The position numbers and the translations under genes are program-made. Below are positions 30,935-34,675 of a DNA stretch of 34,675 nucleotides, one piece after another. The number at the start of each line of letters is the position of its first letter. Position 1 is the first letter of the stretch. Below the pieces are notes generated by a model that ran no database searches, was not told the origin of the DNA, and saw only the letters and a list, made by a program, of their open reading frames with translations. This DNA comes from Holosporaceae bacterium. Lineage in GTDB: Bacteria; Pseudomonadota; Alphaproteobacteria; UBA3830. The stretch covers positions 1-34,675 of the forward strand of contig JAISMS010000077.1 in assembly GCA_031276565.1 (NCBI GenBank), read 5' to 3'.

Positions 30935-32099
30935 TGGACGTAACCCTCTGTTTATATTTTAAACATAACGTAGTAATGTCATCGGACTGCGGAGCGCCCT
31001 TTGTGAATTCTCTTATCGAATCTATCAGGGCTTTTGTCAACAAATGCGGAGGAGCCCCCGCATTTATCCGAAGGACTTCCGCAAACCGTTCGTTATCATA
31101 TTCCTGCCCGTTCTTGTCGGCGGCCTCCGGTACTCCGTCCGTGTAGAGAAGAACAATTTCTCCGGGAGAAAAAATATGAACGTTATCTATGAATTGTACT
31201 CCCTCAAAAATTCCGAGCGCCATTCCCGGATCACATTCCAAAAATTCGGGATTTTGTTGAGACTTTATTATGGCAATAGGTAAATGCCCGGCATTGGTGT
31301 AGATCATTTTGTTTTTTTCGGTATCGATTATGCCGTATATGGCGGTGACGAACATGGATGTAACGTTCTCGGAACACAATGTGCGATTTACGTTAAGAAA
31401 ACATTCGGCGGGAGAGGAGTAAATTTTCGAGAACGATTTAACCAGAGTCTTGGTCATGAGAGCAAACATTGCCGCCGATACGTTTTTTCCGGATACGTCG
31501 GCCATGACTATTCCGAGTTTTTTCTCGTCAAGCCAGAAGAAATCGTAAAAATCTCCGCCGACCTCCGCGGCCGATATGGAATCGGCCCAGATTTCTATGC
31601 TTCCTTTCTTGATGCTGTTCCCCGGAAGAAGACTCTTCTGCAGTTTAGCCGACACGTCCAATTCGTCGGAAATGGCCGATAATTTTTTACCGATTGACTC
31701 CGCCCGTTTTAACGTCTCGACCACCTCGGCGGTCCTCTCCAACGTATCGGTAAAGTCTTTAAAATCTATCGGTTTAATGACGAAATCATGGGCGCCGCCG
31801 CGCATTGCCGCCCTCAATGTGCTTATGTCGCCGTAGGCCGACGTGACGATCGATCTCATCAGCGGATATTCCTTCCGCAACTGCGCAATAAACTCTATAC
31901 TGTCCGAGCCGGCAACGTTTATGTCGGATACAAATATGTCGAAAGGCTGTCGTTTCAGAAGTTCGGAAGCTTCCTCCCGATGTTTTGCGAAAAAAAACTC
32001 GTAGAAGCCTTCGGTGATTTTATGGCGAAACTTTTGCAAAAAAAGATCCTGAGCATCCTCTTCGTTGTCCAGAACCAGGATTTTTACCGAACCTGCCAC
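30918..32099 (-). CDS. Response regulator with PP2C phosphatase output (RsbU/SpoIIE-like)
   Basis: A 393-residue cytoplasmic protein that likely dephosphorylates the STAS partner. An N-terminal receiver domain has DNEED at 11-15, phospho-acceptor Asp59 in SDINV, Thr/Ser86-87 and Lys109 in VIKP. A coiled-coil linker follows (about 115-160), then a SpoIIE-type PP2C domain with metal ligands in GGDFYDFF (Asp183) and MADVSGKNVSAAM (Asp201). AGHLPIAII and LYTDGVPEA precede the final SDDITTL. The start is a GTG at 32099 with GAGGGGG upstream; a signal is expected from an unseen histidine kinase. The gene is divergent from dnaQ. Confidence 0.92.
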   Translation of the reverse strand: MAGSVKILVLDNEEDAQDLFLQKFRHKITEGFYEFFFAKHREEASELLKRQPFDIFVSDINVAGSDSIEFIAQLRKEYPLMRSIVTSAYGDISTLRAAMRGGAHDFVIKPIDFKDFTDTLERTAEVVETLKRAESIGKKLSAISDELDVSAKLQKSLLPGNSIKKGSIEIWADSISAAEVGGDFYDFFWLDEKKLGIVMADVSGKNVSAAMFALMTKTLVKSFSKIYSSPAECFLNVNRTLCSENVTSMFVTAIYGIIDTEKNKMIYTNAGHLPIAIIKSQQNPEFLECDPGMALGIFEGVQFIDNVHIFSPGEIVLLYTDGVPEAADKNGQEYDNERFAEVLRINAGAPPHLLTKALIDSIREFTKGAPQSDDITTLCLKYKQRVTSNAYQN

Positions 32100-32128
32100 T
32101 TAACCGGCCCCCTCAGATATGGTATAAT
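32100..32128 (+). promoter_or_regulatory. Promoter of the exonuclease-GHMP kinase pair
   Basis: TTAACC (32100-32105), 17 bases, TATAAT (32123-32128), with an extended TG before the -10. It overlaps the ribosome-site region and probable promoter of the divergent phosphatase gene, so the two directions may compete. Confidence 0.6.
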
Positions 32129-32159
32129 CGGAAGGTTGCCACAAAAAAGTTTAAAAATT

Positions 32160-32852
32160 ATGAATATTTCCCGATATGTAAGAGAAATTGTGCTCGACAC
32201 GGAAACTACAGGGTTAAGTTTCGAAAACGGAGACCGCATCGTCGACGTCGCCGCCGTCGAACTGCTGAATCATGTGCAAACCGGAAGGGTCTTTCAGGCT
32301 TACGTAAATCCGGAGAGAAAAATGTCCGCCGAAGCTTCGGCCGTCAGCGGAATTACCGATGAATTTTTGGCGGACAAGCCGCTTTTTCGCGACATAGCGG
32401 ACGAGTTTCTGGCATTCACGGGAAATGCCGGACTGGTCATCCATAACGCAAAATTCGACCTGGAATTTTTAAACGGCGAATTGGCCCTGATCGGAAAGTC
32501 GCTTCCGGAAGAAAACGAAATCGTCGACACCCTGGAAATCGCGCGGGAAAAATTCCCAGGAATGCCCGCCAATCTTCAGGCATTGTGCAAAAGATTCGGG
32601 ATAGATACCTCCGGCCGCGTCAGACACGGCGCATTGATCGACTGCAAATTACTGGCGGAAGTATACATAAACCTGCTGGGAGGCCGCCAAAGCGGACTTT
32701 CATTTGACACGGAAACTCCCGATTCCGTAAAAACCCTCAAAAACAAAAGACCGTTCCGGGAAGCCAGACACTTTCCTCCGTCGGAAGATGAGATCTCCGC
32801 CCATGAAAAATTTTTGCAGACTCTGAATTCCGCCCTGTGGAGCCGTCAATGA
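32160..32852 (+). CDS. dnaQ: DnaQ-like 3'-5' exonuclease (DNA polymerase III epsilon type)
   Basis: A 230-residue proofreading-type exonuclease. ExoI motif VLDTETTGL (residues 11-19) supplies the Asp-Glu pair, ExoII lies in VIHNAKFDLEFLN, and ExoIII is in RHGALIDCKLLAEVY, whose His-Asp complete the DEDDh site. The length and the Rossmann-free single domain fit the polymerase III epsilon subunit. After about residue 180 the usual polymerase-binding tail is only weakly similar. No Shine-Dalgarno is evident; the leader is A-rich and only about 25 bases. The stop overlaps the next gene (ATGA). Confidence 0.9.
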   Translation: MNISRYVREIVLDTETTGLSFENGDRIVDVAAVELLNHVQTGRVFQAYVNPERKMSAEASAVSGITDEFLADKPLFRDIADEFLAFTGNAGLVIHNAKFDLEFLNGELALIGKSLPEENEIVDTLEIAREKFPGMPANLQALCKRFGIDTSGRVRHGALIDCKLLAEVYINLLGGRQSGLSFDTETPDSVKTLKNKRPFREARHFPPSEDEISAHEKFLQTLNSALWSRQ

Positions 32853-33715
32853 TCGAAGAATTTCGCAGTTGCGCGAAATGGATACTTTCCGGGGAGCATA
32901 CGGTGACGAGAGGGGGAAAAGCCCTGGCTTTTCCGTTGAAAAAGTACGAAAACCGCGTCGTTTTCGAGAAAAGCGGAGACCGCCGCATCGTCGCCGCCGA
33001 AGAAAACACGGTGGCGCGGCTGCTGGACGCGGCGGCGAAGTTTTCGGGAATTACGCCGGACAAAGTCTCCGGGCACATCTTCGTCGAAAGCAATATCCCG
33101 ACAAAAGTCGGATTCGGAAGTTCGGCGGCAATTTGCGTAAACATCGCAAAGCTGTTCGAACATTGCGGAGCCTGCGGAGACGTATTTGCGCTGGCAAGAA
33201 ATCTGGAGAATAAATTTCATAAAAAAAGCAGCGGACTGGATGTCGCCGCGGTTTTGAAAAACAAACCCGTAGTTTTTCGGAATAACGAGGTAAAGTATTT
33301 TTTGGAACCGAAGTTTCAACCCCGGTTGTTTCTCACCGCTTCCGGAGAGACGTCCTCCACCTCCGAATGCGCGAGAATCGTAGAGGAATTTTTTCGAAAA
33401 AACGAAAAACTCGCCCTCGAATCGGACGAACAAATGGAATCGGCTTCGGACCTTTGCGAAGACGCGTTGAAAAATGCGGATTTCCGCAAATTACGGGACG
33501 GCATGATGTTGGCAAACGAAGTCTTTCACCGCTGGGGGCTCTGCACTCCCGCCATGTCGTTTCACATGGACATCCTCCGGCAAAAAGGAGCCGTCGCCGT
33601 CAAACCCGCGGGTTCCGGACTCGGAGGCTGCATACTCAGCCTCTGGGAAGAAGACTGCGCCTTCGATGATCCGTCCGCCCTCGACGTCTTCGCGGACAGA
33701 ACGATAAAAACATAA
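32849..33715 (+). CDS. GHMP kinase, mevalonate-kinase-like
   Basis: A 288-residue small-molecule kinase. Motif 1 is ILSGEHTVTRGGKALAFPL (about 12-30), resembling the GEHAVVYG-type N-terminus of mevalonate kinases. Motif 2, PTKVGFGSSAA (84-94), is the ATP-phosphate loop, SSGLDVAA (127-134) holds the catalytic Asp, and motif 3 is GSGLGGCIL near 262. Mevalonate kinase phosphorylates mevalonate on the way to isopentenyl diphosphate; most Alphaproteobacteria use the non-mevalonate route instead. The ATG at 32849 overlaps the exonuclease stop; GGAG is seven bases upstream. Other GHMP kinases (for example galactokinase-like or sugar kinases) cannot be fully excluded, and no other mevalonate-pathway gene is visible. 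Confidence 0.8.
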   Translation: MIEEFRSCAKWILSGEHTVTRGGKALAFPLKKYENRVVFEKSGDRRIVAAEENTVARLLDAAAKFSGITPDKVSGHIFVESNIPTKVGFGSSAAICVNIAKLFEHCGACGDVFALARNLENKFHKKSSGLDVAAVLKNKPVVFRNNEVKYFLEPKFQPRLFLTASGETSSTSECARIVEEFFRKNEKLALESDEQMESASDLCEDALKNADFRKLRDGMMLANEVFHRWGLCTPAMSFHMDILRQKGAVAVKPAGSGLGGCILSLWEEDCAFDDPSALDVFADRTIKT

Positions 33716-33766
33716 AACAGACGCCGAATCCGTGTCTTTATCCTCGGCAAAATTACAACAAGATCT

Positions 33767-33789
33767 CCGCCGCACGGCGGCTGATTTTT
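33767..33789 (+). terminator. Possible terminator after the GHMP kinase gene
   Basis: CCGCC/GGCGG stem with a four-base loop, then CTGATTTTT. The stem is short, so termination may be weak. The rest of 33716-33946 shows no gene; its right part is very A+T-rich. Confidence 0.5.
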
Positions 33790-33946
33790 GCCGCTCAAGG
33801 GCCCCGTATTTTCGCTTTTAAACTGCAGTCGTTCGCAAGACTTAATCGGAAAAGCGACTCCTGTGTTTTTCATAAATGGAAATATTTTTATTATTTATTA
33901 AACTTTATTCAATATCATATTTTTACCGCAGTAACGGAAAATTAAC

Positions 33947-34570
33947 ATGGACACAAAATTTGCCGCCATTGTTTGTACATTTGGATTTTTAACCGCAACA
34001 GAAAGCTGCAACGCAGCGAAGTTCACAAGAACCGAAATAGAAAAACATCTGAAAGAAGGTACGCTGGGCGATTATATAGTCGAAAGTCACAGGAGAGATC
34101 CCGACGTACGAAAGCTCATAAACCATATAGCCGATCACTTGAGGAATCCCGGCGATATTAATGCCAATCCCCAAGACTACCGTAATATCTCGGGGAAAGA
34201 ATCCCATACAATTATCTTTATCGCAGATAGCCCCAATATGAACACTCCGGAACTCAAAGCCGCATATTGGCTGAAGAATGTATTAAATTCCGGTAAAGGT
34301 AAAAAGTATAGCATGAAAAATAACTCACTAGAAATTGAAGGGCTCACATTGTACAATACCGGCATGTCAAAAACTAAACCGACAATATATGAACTTGAGC
34401 CTTTAAACAGGCAAAATAAACGAAAATTTATCAAAAATGAATTAAAAAACAATAAAGATTTAATAAAATTTCTCAACACTTCAATAGTTTGTGTTCTGAA
34501 GTTTGCGGATAATTTTACGCGCTTAAACAATAATCCGAATACTGCGGGGGCTCCATACGGGGATTGCTAA
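33947..34570 (+). CDS. Secreted protein of unknown function
   Basis: A 207-residue protein unlike any family I recognise. The first 20 or so residues (MDTKFAAIVCTFGFLTATES, then CNA) look like a signal peptide or a degenerate lipobox. The mature part is basic and Asn/Lys-rich, with no membrane segments and no catalytic motif seen (KHLKEGTLGDYIVESHRRD, later HTIIFIADSPN). Base composition is noticeably more A+T-rich than the flanking kinase gene, as is the upstream leader. A GGAA site lies about nine bases before the ATG at 33947. It is followed within 52 bases by a transposase, suggesting an island boundary and possible recent acquisition. Confidence 0.7.
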   Translation: MDTKFAAIVCTFGFLTATESCNAAKFTRTEIEKHLKEGTLGDYIVESHRRDPDVRKLINHIADHLRNPGDINANPQDYRNISGKESHTIIFIADSPNMNTPELKAAYWLKNVLNSGKGKKYSMKNNSLEIEGLTLYNTGMSKTKPTIYELEPLNRQNKRKFIKNELKNNKDLIKFLNTSIVCVLKFADNFTRLNNNPNTAGAPYGDC

Positions 34571-34621
34571 TTTGATATAGATTAGTTTATAGTGAGCTTT
34601 CGGTTATGCAGGAGAGTTTTG

Positions 34622-34675
34622 ATGAATTGCCCCAAATGTTTCGGTTCAAAAAATATCAAATCAGGAAGAGTGAAC
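34622..34675 (+). CDS. IS1-like transposase, N-terminal fragment at the window edge
   Basis: The 18 visible codons read MNCPKCFGSKNIKSGRVN, the start of the CxxC zinc ribbon of IS1-like transposases. AGGAGAG lies six bases upstream. The rest is beyond base 34675, so intactness is unknown. It resembles the remnant at 919-1309 (CKNC...CKSGFVSGN). The left inverted repeat should lie between 34571 and 34620 but cannot be fixed without the other end. Confidence 0.6.
   Translation, partial: MNCPKCFGSKNIKSGRVN

Overview
The window reads as a stretch of chromosome from an alphaproteobacterium. The clearest marker is mipZ, the division-site ATPase of that class, together with potHI, tolQRAB, ruvCAB, mlaEF and rpsP-rimM-trmD in tightly packed, overlapping operons. 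Base composition is moderate, and TTG and GTG starts are common. A truncated 2-oxoacid:ferredoxin oxidoreductase gamma subunit at the left edge hints at anaerobic or microaerobic metabolism. A patatin-like phospholipase, IS remnants, decaying duplications and a locus of small secreted proteins would fit a host-associated lineage. That last point is inference, and no genus can be named from this window.

Layout: 1-339 partial porG. 368-2990 is an accessory locus of three tandem paralogous small secreted proteins. Each has the same kind of promoter and its own terminator, and a frameshifted IS1-like remnant lies between two of them. 3140-4084 encodes a double DUF2628 membrane protein. 4081-8823 (minus) is an apparent operon potH-potI-mipZ-lysC-nitronate monooxygenase. 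9232-10143 (plus) is a His-rich outer-membrane-type protein and 10338-10820 an SH3-domain secreted protein. 10850-16579 (minus) is ruvC-ruvA-ruvB-tolQ-tolR-tolA-tolB. 16526-16938 is a tandem 206-bp duplication across the ruvC/mlaF junction. 16801-20875 (minus) is dnaB-alr-mlaE-mlaF. 20986-22536 (minus) is rpsP-rimM-trmD. 22634-26890 (minus) is an RND efflux pump with its adaptor, preceded by tRNA-Pro(CGG) and an 87-bp tandem repeat. 27318-28994 (minus) is an ABC permease plus an ATPase with damaged catalytic motifs. 29077-32099 (minus) is an RsbU/RsbW/RsbV-like partner-switching module followed by a patatin. 32160-33715 (plus) is a DnaQ-like exonuclease overlapping a mevalonate-kinase-like GHMP kinase. 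33947-34570 is an A+T-rich secreted protein of unknown function, and an IS1-like transposase starts at 34622 and runs off the window.

How the genes work together: most of the window serves envelope maintenance (Tol, Mla, Alr, RND, OMP), DNA repair and replication (RuvABC, DnaB, DnaQ-like) and translation (RpsP, RimM, TrmD, tRNA-Pro). The most novel items are the three-member secreted family with shared regulatory DNA, the premature stop in its middle member, the duplication and single-base slip that probably rewrote the C-terminus of MlaF, the ABC ATPase with Walker A, signature and H-loop substitutions, and the partner-switching module linked to a phospholipase.
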